Positions 25,978 through 35,337 are shown, counted from the stretch's first letter. The stretch is 64,000 nucleotides of DNA from Myxococcales bacterium (GCA_947483555.1 CANKMW010000028.1:1-64000); one strand, 5' to 3'. Notes: a model not told the origin generated them from the sequence alone. Translations and numbers: made by a program.

Positions 25978-28176
25978 CTACAGCGGCGCGTCCGCGTCCA
26001 CCTCGACCACGGGCCGGGCCTCGGGATGGGTCGCCGGGTAGAGCACGTCATCGAGGAAGACGCTGGGCTCGTCGGCAGCGGTCGCGGGCGGCTCGAACGT
26101 GACCGGCTTGCGGATCACGTAGACGGTGTCGGGAAAGCCGCCGAGCTCGTAGGTCGGCGTCGACAACGCGTAGGCGGCGTCGGCGACGCAGTCGATCATC
26201 CCGGCCGGGAAGTGGTCGCCGCTCAGGTTGACCGCCATCACCTCGCCGCGCGCGATCTCGAGCTCGACGACCAGCTCGCCCGCGGGCTGAGGAGCGCCAC
26301 GCAGTCCGGCGCGATAACAGACCCGCAGCGCCGGCACCAGCTGATCGCGCAGCGCGCGGTTGACGCTGTCGCGGGGCAGCTCGCCCAGCCGCCGGATGGC
26401 CGCACGCGTCACCGGCACCGGCGGCGCCGACGGCAGCGCCGCCAGCTCCTCGGGCGGTGCGGTGAACGTGTACAGGCCGGTGCGGCGCGCCAGATCGTGG
26501 CGCGCCGTGCCCCCGGCGGCCCGGCGATCGATCACCACCACGGCGACCTGCGGGCCGACCAGGTGATGCGTCCGCGCCAGGTCGAGCTGGAACCGGTCCG
26601 CGTCGAGGTGGAAGCCGCGGGTCCCGAGGCGCCCGGCGCCGGCCGGGAGCGCGATCGCCGTCGCCTTGATCGCGGCCTCGCCGCGCGCGGCGTGCAGCGT
26701 CAGGGGCCGGGGCTGGCGCTCGAGCTCCGCGGTCACGATCACGCCGGTGCCGGCCGCGATCTCCTCGGGCAGATCGTCGAGCTCGAGGACCGCGTCGCCG
26801 TCGGTGATCGACAGCGCCTCGATCGGCAGCCCGGTGGCGAGCTCGGCGGTCAACGCCGCCGCTGGCAGCGGTCGATCAGCAGGCATCGCCAGCACGCGTC
26901 CGTGAAAGGTCGCGGTCAGCGTCTCGAGGGCGCCTCGATCGGGCGCCGCCGCGCCGCCGACCAGCGGGACGATCACGTCGACGGTGATCCGGTCGGTGGC
27001 GACCGGAAAGTGACCGACCAACGCGGCGCCGTCGTGCTCGACCGGCAAGACCCCATCGGTGATCACCACGACGTGGGCCGGCTGGTCGCCGAGCACGTCA
27101 CTGGCCAGGCGCAGCGCGCTGGCCAGATCGGTCCCGCTGGCCATCGGTGCGTCCCGGAGCGCGCGCGCCAGCCGGCTCGAGCCGCCGCCGTCACCGGCCG
27201 CCCAGGCACCGAGTGCCCGCCGCGGTTGCCGATCGAAGAGCACCGCCTCGACCGGCGTCCCGGCCGGGGCCGCGCGAACCAGGGTGTCGACCAGCGCCAG
27301 CGCGGCGCGCCGGCCCTCGTCGCCGATGCTGCGTGAGGTGTCGATCACGAACAGGAGGCGGCGCGGCGCAAACCGGCCGCGCACGCGGTGGTCGGGGACG
27401 TAGATCCCGATCGTCGACAGCACGCGACCGCCGACCTCGACGTGGGCGGCGGCCAGGACGGGCGCGGTTCCGGCCCACTGTGGCTGGGCCTCGATCAGCA
27501 GGTCAGCGTCCGGTGCGACGCCCGTCACCGCGCCGCGGACCCGCGGGCCCGCGCCCACCCAGACCCCGGCGGCGCGCACCGCCGTCCAGCTGCGAACCCC
27601 GGCCCCCGGCCGAACGTCGAGCCGCACCCGGCAGCGGCTGAGGTTGTCGCCCGACCCGCGGGCGGGCAGGATGAGCGTCATGCGTCCGTCGCCATAGGCC
27701 AGCGGCGCCGACCAGCGGAGCGTGAAGCCGGTCACCTTGCCGGGTGTCACCGGATAGACCCGCACATCGACGATCGGCCGCCGGTTCCGGTCGTCGTCCC
27801 TGACGCGCAACACGCCCAGGTCCGGGGTCAGGCCGAGGGATGGCGGGGTCTGGTTGTCCAGCGACTCCACCGGGACCACCACCCCGGCCTCCTCGCGGCC
27901 CGCGATCGTCACGGTGAAGGCGTCGACGACCGCCCCCGGCGCCAGCGCGGCGTCGTACCCGGCCAGGGCCAGGGCGGCGCCGGTCGGGACCAGCCGGTGG
28001 GTCTCGGTGACCCGTGCGATGGGGCCGTCGAGCTCGACCGCCACGTCGCAACCCGCCTCGGTGACCGGCGTCGGGGCGCCGCGCAGGTCAGCAACCGCGG
28101 TCGTGGGCGCGACCGCCAGCGCGGTGAGGATGGACGGCGCGAGCGCGCGACCGATGATCCGAGAGTATGGGCGCAT
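25978..28176 (-). CDS. Secreted/periplasmic von Willebrand factor A domain protein
   Basis: 732 residues from ATG 28176, chosen because it starts a clean signal peptide (RALAPSILTALAVAPTTAVA). The N-terminal ~250 residues are a beta-rich VIT-like region. A VWA domain follows with the MIDAS motif DTSRSIG near residue 277 and a conserved SGTDLASAL (threonine/serine MIDAS loop), then VVVITDG. The C-terminal ~150 residues contain a VCYRAGLRGAPQPAGELVVELEI segment reminiscent of TonB-like/AgmX-type myxobacterial C-terminal regions. VWA domains bind metal and ligands. Probably envelope-associated. Divergently transcribed from the patatin gene. Confidence 0.85.
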   Translation of the reverse strand: MRPYSRIIGRALAPSILTALAVAPTTAVADLRGAPTPVTEAGCDVAVELDGPIARVTETHRLVPTGAALALAGYDAALAPGAVVDAFTVTIAGREEAGVVVPVESLDNQTPPSLGLTPDLGVLRVRDDDRNRRPIVDVRVYPVTPGKVTGFTLRWSAPLAYGDGRMTLILPARGSGDNLSRCRVRLDVRPGAGVRSWTAVRAAGVWVGAGPRVRGAVTGVAPDADLLIEAQPQWAGTAPVLAAAHVEVGGRVLSTIGIYVPDHRVRGRFAPRRLLFVIDTSRSIGDEGRRAALALVDTLVRAAPAGTPVEAVLFDRQPRRALGAWAAGDGGGSSRLARALRDAPMASGTDLASALRLASDVLGDQPAHVVVITDGVLPVEHDGAALVGHFPVATDRITVDVIVPLVGGAAAPDRGALETLTATFHGRVLAMPADRPLPAAALTAELATGLPIEALSITDGDAVLELDDLPEEIAAGTGVIVTAELERQPRPLTLHAARGEAAIKATAIALPAGAGRLGTRGFHLDADRFQLDLARTHHLVGPQVAVVVIDRRAAGGTARHDLARRTGLYTFTAPPEELAALPSAPPVPVTRAAIRRLGELPRDSVNRALRDQLVPALRVCYRAGLRGAPQPAGELVVELEIARGEVMAVNLSGDHFPAGMIDCVADAAYALSTPTYELGGFPDTVYVIRKPVTFEPPATAADEPSVFLDDVLYPATHPEARPVVEVDADAPL

Positions 28177-28265
28177 CGGAGTCGTTGACACCTGGTGGTG
28201 GCCCGGGTTTCAGGACCCGCCCCGCGCCGTGGACAACACCCGGTCGAACGCGAAACAATCGAGCC

Positions 28266-29522
28266 GTGCCGGCGCGCCCCAGGGTCGGCTTCGTTCTCTC
28301 CGGCGGCGGCTCGCGCGGTGCGTACGAGGCCGGGATCATCCAGTACCTGCGCGAGGATCTACCGCGCCGCCTCGGCTTCCAGCCGCCGATCGACATCGTA
28401 ACCGGCACCAGCGTCGGTGCCATCAACGCGGCGTTCGTGGCCGCGACCATGGACGACCTGCCGAGTCAGGCGCAGCGCCTGGTGTCGGCGTGGCGGGCGC
28501 TGCGCATCGAGTCGCTGATCGGGCTGGGCGCCCGCGACGCTTGGCGGGGCGTCAGGAGCCTGCTCGGCCGCGACCCGCCACCGCCCCAACCCGGCACCTT
28601 TCGCTACGGTGGCATCCTCGACACCAGCGGACTGGAGCGCTTCGTCATCAAGACCATCCCGTGGCACGGCATCGAGCGCTCGCTGCGCAAGCGGGCGCTC
28701 CACGCGTTGTCGGTGTCGGCCACCCACGTCGGCAGCGGTCACACGGTGGTGTTCATCTCGGCCGCTGATCCGGTGCCGCCGACCTGGAGCCGCGATCCCT
28801 TCGTCCGTCACCGCGCGGCGCGCATCGGCCCGCGCCACGTGCTGGCCTCGGCGGCGATCCCGCTCTTGTTCCCGTCGGTGAAGATCGGCGACGAGTTCTT
28901 CACCGACGGCGGCTTGCGCCAGAACACCCCCATGTCGCCCGCGATCCGGCTCGGCGCCGACCGCCTGCTGCTGGTGTCGCTGCGCCACCTGGCCACACCT
29001 TCCGAGGATGCGATCGCGGCCGCCGATCGCAACGAGGCCTATCCCAAGCCGCTGTTCCTGGTCGGCAAGGCGCTCAACGCCCTCATGCTCGACCACACCG
29101 AATACGACCTCGATCGCATGCAGCGGCTCAACGCGATCATGGCCGCCGGCGAGGCGGCCTTCGGACCGCAGTTCGTCGAGGTGATGAATCGCGAGCTGCT
29201 GAAGCTGCGCGGGGCGCCGATCCGCCGCATCGAGGCGGTCCATATCCGCCCGTCGCTGGACATCGGCGCCATGGCGTCGGACTTCGTCGCCGCCGGCAAG
29301 ATCATCGTGACCAGTCGCCTGACCCGGAAGCTGATCGCGCGCCTGGCCGAGGGTGAGTCGCGGCGTGAGAACGACCTCCTGTCCTACCTGCTGTTCGACG
29401 GCAACTGGGCGGCGGAGCTGATCGCGCTCGGCCGCCGCGACGCCGCCGCCAAGGAGGGGGAGCTGGTCCGGTTCTTCACGCCGTGCGCCGAGGACGGCAA
29501 GGTGCTCGCCGCTGGCAGGTGA
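28266..29522 (+). CDS. Patatin-like phospholipase
   Basis: 418 residues from GTG 28266; an AACAAT hexamer ends 6 nt upstream, and an earlier in-frame ATG at 28167 would invade the divergent gene. Ser-Asp dyad acyl hydrolase: oxyanion GGGSRGAYEAG near residue 13, nucleophile elbow GTSVG with Ser49, and catalytic Asp214 in TDGGLRQNTP. The N-terminus lacks a signal peptide. Similar to bacterial RssA/YlbK-type patatins, which act on membrane lipids. The last ~120 residues are helical and unassigned. An ABC exporter follows 21 nt later, so the two may be co-expressed. Confidence 0.9.
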   Translation: MPARPRVGFVLSGGGSRGAYEAGIIQYLREDLPRRLGFQPPIDIVTGTSVGAINAAFVAATMDDLPSQAQRLVSAWRALRIESLIGLGARDAWRGVRSLLGRDPPPPQPGTFRYGGILDTSGLERFVIKTIPWHGIERSLRKRALHALSVSATHVGSGHTVVFISAADPVPPTWSRDPFVRHRAARIGPRHVLASAAIPLLFPSVKIGDEFFTDGGLRQNTPMSPAIRLGADRLLLVSLRHLATPSEDAIAAADRNEAYPKPLFLVGKALNALMLDHTEYDLDRMQRLNAIMAAGEAAFGPQFVEVMNRELLKLRGAPIRRIEAVHIRPSLDIGAMASDFVAAGKIIVTSRLTRKLIARLAEGESRRENDLLSYLLFDGNWAAELIALGRRDAAAKEGELVRFFTPCAEDGKVLAAGR

Positions 29523-29543
29523 TCGGGCTACGGTAGCCGCCGA

Positions 29544-31454
29544 GTGAGCGACCCGCCCGACGCGTCCGACGATCCCGCCGCGGCTGCGGCGGCCGAGGCG
29601 GTTGGCGTTCCTGCTCGACCGCTCGGTCTCACCGTGGACGACTCGTCCGGTCCCGACCAGCGCAAGCGGCTCGGGGTGCTGTGGCGCCTGAGCGCGTTGC
29701 TGAAGCCACACCGCGCTCGCTTCGCGCTGGCGTTCAGCACCCTGTTCGCGGCCTCGTTGCTGTCGCTGGTCTATCCGTGGGCGGCGCGCGAGGCGGTCGA
29801 CGCCGGCATCTCGGGGGGCTCGAGCGATCGCCTCGACCGGGTGGTCGGCTTCATCATGATCGTGTTCGTCATCAACGCCGGGCTGGTGTGGGTCCGCCAC
29901 TACTCGATGAGCTGGCTGGGCGAGCGCGTGGTGGCCGACCTGCGCGCGATGGTGTTCGACCGCATCCTGGCCCTGCCGCTGAGCTGGTTCCACGAGCGCC
30001 GGACCGGTGAGCTGGTCGGCCGGCTGGCCTCCGACGTCACCGTCGTCGAGGGCGTGGTCGGCAGCGAGCTGTCGATGGCGCTGCGCAACGCCATCCAGCT
30101 GGTCGGCGGGCTGGTGCTGCTGTTCGTCACCGACGCCCGGCTCACCGGTCTGATGCTGACCGTGGTTCCGCCGCTGGTGCTGGCGACGATGTACTTCGGT
30201 CGCGCCATCCGCCGCATGAGCAAGGGCATGCAGGACGAGCTGGCCAAGGTCTCCGGCCACGTCCAGGAGTCGCTGGGTGCGATCCAGACCGTGCAAGCGT
30301 TCGTCCGCGAGCGCAAGGAAGCCGAGCGCTACCGCGCCGGCGTCGAGGCGGCGTTCCAGCGCGCGCTGTCGCTGGCCCGCTGGCGGTCGTCGTTCTTCTC
30401 GGCGGCCACCGTGGCCGGTTACCTCGCGATCGCCGCCGTGGCGTGGCTCGGTGGTCGGGCGCTGATCCACGGCGACATCAGCGCCGGCGAGCTGACGTCG
30501 TTCTTCATCTACACGTTCATCGTCGCCGGGTCGCTGGCCGAGCTGGCCAGCCTGTGGGGGTCGCTGCAGCGTGCCGCCGGCGCCACCGAGCGCCTGTTTG
30601 CGATCATCGATACCGTGCCCGACATCCGCGATCCCGCGCACCCGCGGCCGCTGCCGCCTGGTGGCGGCGCCATCCGCTTCGAGCACGTCGACTTTGCCTA
30701 CCCGTCGCGCGCCGAACACCCGGTGCTGCGCGGCTTCGACCTCGAGGTCGCACCCGGTGAGGTGGTGGCGCTGGTCGGGCCGTCGGGTGCCGGCAAGACC
30801 ACGGTGTTGCAGCTCCTGCTCCGCTTCTTCGACGTCGATCGCGGCACGGTGACGATCGAGGGGGTCGACGTGCGGCAGTTGCGGCTCGCCGAGTTGCGCC
30901 GGATCTCGGCGATGGTGGCGCAGGAGCCGGTGCTGTTCGCCGGCACGCTGAGCGAGAACATCGCCTACGGCCGTGACGACGCCGCCGCCGAGGACGTCGA
31001 GCGCGTCGCGCGCCTGGCCAACGCCCACGACTTCATCGTCGCCTTCCCCGACGGCTACGCCACCGTGATCGGCGAGCGGGGCGTGAAGCTGTCCGGCGGC
31101 CAGAAGCAGCGGATCGCGATCGCCCGCGCGCTGCTGGTCGATCCACGGATCCTCATCCTCGACGAGGCGACCAGCAACCTCGACGCCGGCAGCGAGGCCC
31201 TGGTGCAGGAGGCGCTGGCCCGGCTGATGCGCGGCCGCACCACGCTGGTGGTCGCGCATCGGCTGTCGACGGTGCGCGACGCCGACCGCATCATCGTCAT
31301 CGACGGCGGCCGGGTCGCCGAGCGCGGTCGCCACGCCGAGTTGATGGCCCGGGGCGGCATCTACAAGCGGCTGGTCGAGCATCAGGTCATCAGCGGCGAT
31401 CCGGAGCCGCCGCGCGCCGACGACGAAGCGGTGGCGGGCGCCGAGGTGAACTGA
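29544..31454 (+). CDS. ABC exporter, fused TMD-NBD (MsbA/BmrA type)
   Basis: 636 residues from GTG 29544; TACGGT ends 9 nt upstream. A ~45-residue Ala/Pro-rich lead precedes six transmembrane helices (~50-345). The nucleotide-binding domain has Walker A GPSGAGKTT near residue 412, signature LSGGQKQR near 515, Walker B ILILDEATS near 536 and the H-loop VVAHRLST near 570. Works as a homodimer exporting lipids, drugs or peptides; the substrate cannot be told from sequence. Proximity to a patatin lipase hints at lipid handling. Confidence 0.93.
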   Translation: MSDPPDASDDPAAAAAAEAVGVPARPLGLTVDDSSGPDQRKRLGVLWRLSALLKPHRARFALAFSTLFAASLLSLVYPWAAREAVDAGISGGSSDRLDRVVGFIMIVFVINAGLVWVRHYSMSWLGERVVADLRAMVFDRILALPLSWFHERRTGELVGRLASDVTVVEGVVGSELSMALRNAIQLVGGLVLLFVTDARLTGLMLTVVPPLVLATMYFGRAIRRMSKGMQDELAKVSGHVQESLGAIQTVQAFVRERKEAERYRAGVEAAFQRALSLARWRSSFFSAATVAGYLAIAAVAWLGGRALIHGDISAGELTSFFIYTFIVAGSLAELASLWGSLQRAAGATERLFAIIDTVPDIRDPAHPRPLPPGGGAIRFEHVDFAYPSRAEHPVLRGFDLEVAPGEVVALVGPSGAGKTTVLQLLLRFFDVDRGTVTIEGVDVRQLRLAELRRISAMVAQEPVLFAGTLSENIAYGRDDAAAEDVERVARLANAHDFIVAFPDGYATVIGERGVKLSGGQKQRIAIARALLVDPRILILDEATSNLDAGSEALVQEALARLMRGRTTLVVAHRLSTVRDADRIIVIDGGRVAERGRHAELMARGGIYKRLVEHQVISGDPEPPRADDEAVAGAEVN

Positions 31455-31462
31455 GCGCGAGC

Positions 31463-31480
31463 CGGCGCCACCGGGCGCCG
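31463..31480. terminator. Hairpin between convergent genes
   Basis: CGGCGCC-accg-GGCGCCG forms a 7-bp stem between the ABC exporter stop and the converging VWA gene stop. No T-run is present, so this is only a candidate bidirectional terminator. Confidence 0.4.
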
Positions 31481-31486
31481 TCATCA

Positions 31487-32467
31487 TCATGAACCCGGTG
31501 GTCGGCGGCGGCGGCGCGGCGTCGCCCGCCGGCGCGTCCTGAGCACGAGCGCGAGCCCGATCCCGAACAGGATCGCGCCGGCGATCGCGCCCGACGCCTG
31601 ACCGCCGGCGCCGCAGCCGCAGCCGCCCGGCACCCCGGCGATGTCATCGGCCGCGGCGGCGTCGGCGTCGGGGCCGGCATCGGCGCCCGGCACCGGGCAC
31701 GCGCCCTCGTCGATCTCGCCGTCGCAGTCGTTGTCCAGACCATCACAGGTCTCCTCGGCCGCGACCGCGGCGATGTCCATCAGCGCCGCCAGCAGCGCCC
31801 CGGCGTCGTCGGCCTGGTAGTAGCAGTGGGGGGCGCCGGGCGAGGCGCCGGCAGGGTCGCATCCCGCGCGCGCGGTGCCGGCGACCACCGCCATCTGGTC
31901 GAGGGTCGCCACGTCGACGCCGCCACCGAAGCCGACCACGAAGGTGACGGCGCCGGCGTCACGCAAGGCCTCGGCGCCGGTCACCGGCAGGTGGCGCGCG
32001 TCGGGATCGAACGGCGAGCACCACTGGAAGCCGTCGGTGATGACGGCGACGTGGACGACCGCGTCGCCGCCGGTCACCGCCGGGTCGTCGGCCAGCGCCA
32101 GCAGGGTCTCGCCCAGCGGGGTCCATGCACCGGCCGCCGGTGGCGGCGCCGCGAGCGCCGCCGCCAGCGCGTCGCGGCGGTCGAGCGCAGGTGGCACGTC
32201 GAGCCGGCCTGGCCCGCACTCGTCGGGGTACGGGAACGTCGCCAGGCCGAGCTCGATCGCGCCGCCATACGCCGCCGCGACCTGATCGATCGCGGCCCGC
32301 GCGGCCGACCACTTGCTGACGGCGCCGGTGGCGCCGTTCATCGAGCTGGATCGGTCCAGCACCACCACCAGCCGCGATGGTGCACACGCGGCTGGCCGAG
32401 CCGCGGCGGCGCGGGCGCCAACCGAGAGCCCCATCAAGAACACGATCGTCTGCCACAGAGTTCGCAT
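31487..32467 (-). CDS. Secreted VWA protein with MopE-type metal motif and MYXO-CTERM-like tail
   Basis: 326 residues from ATG 32467. A signal peptide (TIVFLMGLSVGARAAAA) leads to a VWA domain with MIDAS DRSSSMNG at residue 38 and VAVITDGF. Next comes CDGLDNDCDGEIDEG, the MopE-like putative metal-binding motif, and an Asp/Ala-rich linker. The C-terminus is GGCGCGAGG, a hydrophobic helix (IAGAILFGIGLALVL) and an Arg-rich end, matching the MYXO-CTERM sorting signal of Myxococcota. Predicted surface-displayed metal-binding or adhesion protein. Divergent from the L,D-transpeptidase gene. Confidence 0.88.
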   Translation of the reverse strand: MRTLWQTIVFLMGLSVGARAAAARPAACAPSRLVVVLDRSSSMNGATGAVSKWSAARAAIDQVAAAYGGAIELGLATFPYPDECGPGRLDVPPALDRRDALAAALAAPPPAAGAWTPLGETLLALADDPAVTGGDAVVHVAVITDGFQWCSPFDPDARHLPVTGAEALRDAGAVTFVVGFGGGVDVATLDQMAVVAGTARAGCDPAGASPGAPHCYYQADDAGALLAALMDIAAVAAEETCDGLDNDCDGEIDEGACPVPGADAGPDADAAAADDIAGVPGGCGCGAGGQASGAIAGAILFGIGLALVLRTRRRATPRRRRRPPGS

Positions 32468-32531
32468 GACGGGGTCAGGAGCAACTGGAGTGCCAACGTG
32501 CCGCGCCCACCTTCTCGCCTGCTTGCGAGGT

Positions 32532-32588
32532 CGATGTCCGGAACCCGGACGAATCCGTCCGCGATCCGGACGCCGTCCGGCCGGACAA
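32532..32588. promoter_or_regulatory. Cluster of TCCGG/CCGGAC inverted motifs
   Basis: Between the divergent VWA and L,D-transpeptidase genes there are at least four copies of (G)TCCGG or CCGGAC in alternating orientation within ~55 bp, forming overlapping palindromes. A similar cluster lies between recA and its divergent neighbour (41996-42060). Possible operator; no regulator is identified. Confidence 0.4.
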
Positions 32589-32629
32589 GCCGGTTTGCGA
32601 GCGGGTGCGTGGCATGGGATGATTTCTGG

Positions 32630-33688
32630 ATGGCGAGGCCGTGGGGGGTGTTCGTGATGACGGTGGCCATCTGGGCCGCCGCGCCGGCCGCCGCCGAGGA
32701 CACGATCGAGGCCGTCGCGCCCGCCGTCGCACCGCCGGTGGCGGTCGCCTACGCCGACATCCGCGGCACCGGCGCCGATGCCTACGCCTCGATCGCCGAC
32801 CTGCGCGCCGGGGTGGTCGACCGTCACGTCCCGGGCACCACCTTCGTCGCCACCCGCGGCAAGACCGTCCGGGTCGCCCGCGTCACCTACCACAAGACCG
32901 ATCAGGGCTGGATCGCCGCCGCCGCGCTGCTGTGGAAGACGCCGTCGGAGTTCGTCGGCCTCGAGCTGCCGGCCCCGGCGACCTCGCCGTTCGCGTGGGT
33001 GTTACCGAAGAAGCGAGGCGAGACCGTCCCGGTCCTCGCCGCGCCGGCCCGTGACGCCGCCGAGGTGCGCGCGCTCGCGCGCCGCGAGCTGGTCACCGTG
33101 CTCGAGGACCGCGGCGACCACAGCCGCATCGGCCCCGACGAATGGGTGGAGTCAGCGCGGCTCCGCGTCGTGCGCCCGGCGCCGCGACCCGACGTGCTGG
33201 CCGCCGACGCGCGCTGGATCGACATCGATCTCGATCAGCAGGTGCTGGTCGCCTACCAAGGTGACACGCCGGTGTTCGCCACCCTGGTCTCGACCGGTCG
33301 CAAGAAGTGGCGGACGCCGCCCGGCGTCTACCGCATCCATCACAAGCTCGACCGCACCCGCATGCGCAGCCCCGATGGCCTTGGCCAGGCCTGGAACGTC
33401 GCCGACGTGCCGTGGGCGATGACGTTCCGCAAGCACTTCGCGCTCCACGGCGCCTACTGGCACGATGGTTTCGGTGTGGCGCGCAGCCACGGCTGCGTGA
33501 ACCTGTCGGTCGGCGACGCGCGCCGGATCTACGACTGGACCAGCCCCGCCGTGGCGGCCGGCGAGCGCGCCGCCGACGCGCCGCTCGACGGCGGCACCGT
33601 GATCCGGATCCGCGACCGCCGTTCGCCGCAGCCGCCGTGGCGCGACTTCGAGGGCAAGCGCATCGACCCGGCGGTCGCTGCGCCGTAG
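32630..33688 (+). CDS. L,D-transpeptidase (YkuD domain)
   Basis: 352 residues from ATG 32630, which begins a signal peptide (RPWGVFVMTVAIWAAAPAAAE). The central region (~40-190) has SH3-like strand patterns. The YkuD catalytic domain at ~195-330 contains HGAYWHDGFG and the cysteine motif SHGCVNLS with nucleophile Cys289. These enzymes form 3-3 peptidoglycan cross-links or attach proteins to peptidoglycan in the periplasm. Normal length for a two-domain member. Followed 10 nt later by an alpha/beta hydrolase gene that appears to have its own -10-like hexamer overlapping this gene's stop. Confidence 0.92.
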   Translation: MARPWGVFVMTVAIWAAAPAAAEDTIEAVAPAVAPPVAVAYADIRGTGADAYASIADLRAGVVDRHVPGTTFVATRGKTVRVARVTYHKTDQGWIAAAALLWKTPSEFVGLELPAPATSPFAWVLPKKRGETVPVLAAPARDAAEVRALARRELVTVLEDRGDHSRIGPDEWVESARLRVVRPAPRPDVLAADARWIDIDLDQQVLVAYQGDTPVFATLVSTGRKKWRTPPGVYRIHHKLDRTRMRSPDGLGQAWNVADVPWAMTFRKHFALHGAYWHDGFGVARSHGCVNLSVGDARRIYDWTSPAVAAGERAADAPLDGGTVIRIRDRRSPQPPWRDFEGKRIDPAVAAP

Positions 33689-33691
33689 AGT
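33686..33691 (+). promoter_or_regulatory. -10-like TAGAGT
   Basis: TAGAGT starts with the L,D-transpeptidase TAG stop and ends 6 nt before GTG 33698, a leaderless arrangement. Confidence 0.4.
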
Positions 33692-33697
33692 TCGCCG

Positions 33698-34573
33698 GTG
33701 GTCGAGACCATCCACGTCGAGGCCGCGACCGGCTCGTTCCAGGCCCTGGCCGCGGGCCCGCCGGACCGGGCGCTGGTGCTGGTCCTGCACGGCTTTCCCG
33801 ACGCGCCGCCGACGTTCGCGACCCTGATCGAAGCGCTGGCGGCGCGCGGCCATCGCGTGGTCGCACCCTGGGCCCGTGGCTACGCGCCGTCGCCGCTCGC
33901 CGGCCCCTACGACCTCGACACGCTGGCCGCCGACGTCGTGGCGCTGAGCGATGCGCTGGCGCCGGGCGCTCCGGTTCACCTGCTCGGCCACGACTGGGGT
34001 GCGGCGGTGACCTACGCCGCCTGCGCGATGGCCCCGCAGCGGTTCGGAGCGTCGGTGGCGATGGCCGTGCCGCACCCGCTGGCGTTTCTGCGCGCCGCGG
34101 CGACGACCACGCAGGCGCTACGCAGCTGGTACATGGCGTTCTTCCAGGTGCCGGGCGCCGAGCGGATCGCCGCGGCGCGCGACTTCGCCTTGATCGATCG
34201 GCTGTGGCGCACCTGGTCGCCCGGCTTCGCGCTGCCACGCGGCTTGCGCGACGAGCTTCATGCATGCCTGCGGGCCAGCTGGCCGGCCCCGCTGCTCTAC
34301 TACCGCGCCATGTTCCGTCCGTTCGGCGCCGCCATGCGCCGGTTGCGGCCCGCCAGCGGTCGCGCGGGCCACCTGACGGTGCCGCTGCTCTACCTGCACG
34401 GCGCCGACGACGGCTGCATCGGGGTGGCGGCGGCGCGCGGCGCCGAGCGCTACTTCGCCGGGCCCTATCGGGCCGAGATCATCGCCGGCGCCGGCCACTT
34501 CCTCGCCGCCGAGTGCCCCGACGACGTCGCGGCCCGCACGGCGGCGTGGATCCGGGCCCACGCCGCCGCCTGA
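33698..34573 (+). CDS. Alpha/beta hydrolase (epoxide hydrolase/dehalogenase-like)
   Basis: 291 residues from GTG 33698. Oxyanion motif HGFP near residue 31, nucleophile Asp99 in GHDWGAA (aspartate as in epoxide hydrolases and haloalkane dehalogenases), a cap region (~125-205), candidate acid Asp237/238 in GADDGC and His267 in GHFL. No signal peptide, so cytoplasmic. The Asp nucleophile followed by Trp favours epoxide hydrolase or dehalogenase over esterase; the substrate is unknown. Its 3' end is 37 nt from the next gene. Confidence 0.88.
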   Translation: MVETIHVEAATGSFQALAAGPPDRALVLVLHGFPDAPPTFATLIEALAARGHRVVAPWARGYAPSPLAGPYDLDTLAADVVALSDALAPGAPVHLLGHDWGAAVTYAACAMAPQRFGASVAMAVPHPLAFLRAAATTTQALRSWYMAFFQVPGAERIAAARDFALIDRLWRTWSPGFALPRGLRDELHACLRASWPAPLLYYRAMFRPFGAAMRRLRPASGRAGHLTVPLLYLHGADDGCIGVAAARGAERYFAGPYRAEIIAGAGHFLAAECPDDVAARTAAWIRAHAAA

Positions 34574-34597
34574 GCACCGGGCGCCGGCGGATCGCTC

Positions 34598-34603
34598 TAT
34601 CAT
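34598..34603 (+). promoter_or_regulatory. -10-like TATCAT
   Basis: TATCAT ends 7 nt before ATG 34611. It contains the alternative ATG at 34602, which argues against that upstream start. Confidence 0.45.
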
Positions 34604-34610
34604 GGCGCTC

Positions 34611-35159
34611 ATGCGCTCCCTGATCATCGCGGCGCCGGTCGTGGTGATCCGGGCCGCGCGCGCGGACGAGCTCGACGCTGCGCGCACGGTCATGCTGGAT
34701 GCCTTCGCGCCGGTCGTGCCCGCCGACCGCGACGCCACGCCGGCGGTCCGGGATGCCTTCGCCCGCCACCGGGCCGACCTCGCCGACGTCCGGTCGCGGC
34801 TCGGCCGCGCCGACCTGCTGGTCGCCGACGAAGGTGGACAGGTCGCCGGCGCGGTGACGTTGTTCCGGCCCGCCGCCGCCGAGGCGCCGTGGCCGGGCGG
34901 CTGGGCGTCGATCCGGTTCCTCGCCGTCGATCCGGCGCGGCGCGGCCGCGGCATCGGGCGCGCGCTCACCGCGGCGTGCATCGAGGGCGCGCGGCAGCAT
35001 GGCGCGCCGGTCCTCGCGCTCCACACCACGCGCGATCAGCCAGTCGCGCGCGCGATGTACCTGCGCATGGGATGGGTCCGCGCGCCGAGCTACGACCTGT
35101 GGCCGCTGCCGCAGCTGCACGTCGAGGCCTTCGTGCTCGATCTGATGAGCTCGACCTGA
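34611..35159 (+). CDS. GNAT family N-acetyltransferase
   Basis: 182 residues from ATG 34611; the ATG at 34602 lies inside the likely -10. GNAT fold: VVVIRAARADELDAARTVM start, acetyl-CoA motif A in RFLAVDPARRGRGIGRALT (Q/RxxGxG/A pattern), and motif B near LALHTT with MYLRMGW. Transfers an acetyl group to an unidentified amine substrate. Cytoplasmic. The last residues end SST just before an intergenic region with inverted and direct repeats. Confidence 0.9.
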   Translation: MRSLIIAAPVVVIRAARADELDAARTVMLDAFAPVVPADRDATPAVRDAFARHRADLADVRSRLGRADLLVADEGGQVAGAVTLFRPAAAEAPWPGGWASIRFLAVDPARRGRGIGRALTAACIEGARQHGAPVLALHTTRDQPVARAMYLRMGWVRAPSYDLWPLPQLHVEAFVLDLMSST

Positions 35160-35168
35160 CGGGCGCGC

Positions 35169-35304
35169 GTGTGGGGACGATGAGCCCGACCACTGCAGTT
35201 GCCAGATCGCGTCCGACATCGGGACACACGTCCCCACGTGGGTGGATTCGACGACGCAAGTGCTGGAGATCGCGGCCGGTCTCGGCGTGGCACGACCACT
35301 GCAG
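35169..35304. promoter_or_regulatory. Inverted and direct repeats upstream of lipoprotein gene
   Basis: An inverted pair (GTGGGGACG near 35171, CGTCCCCAC at 35229-35237) lies within 70 bp. A direct repeat CGACCACTGCAG occurs at 35187-35198 and 35293-35304. Both lie in the 178-bp gap before the lipoprotein gene, so they may be operator sites. Confidence 0.35.
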
Positions 35305-35337
35305 AAGGCGAGGTCACCCTCAACCAAGGTGCCCGCC

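Noticed and set aside
28167..28265. Upstream ATG extension of the patatin gene
   Set aside because: It would overlap the divergent VWA gene's start; GTG 28266 gives a typical N-terminus and promoter spacing.
33307..34623. Plus-strand frame spanning L,D-transpeptidase and hydrolase
   Set aside because: Overlaps two genes with complete catalytic motifs in other frames; translation is Arg/Ala/Gly-rich.
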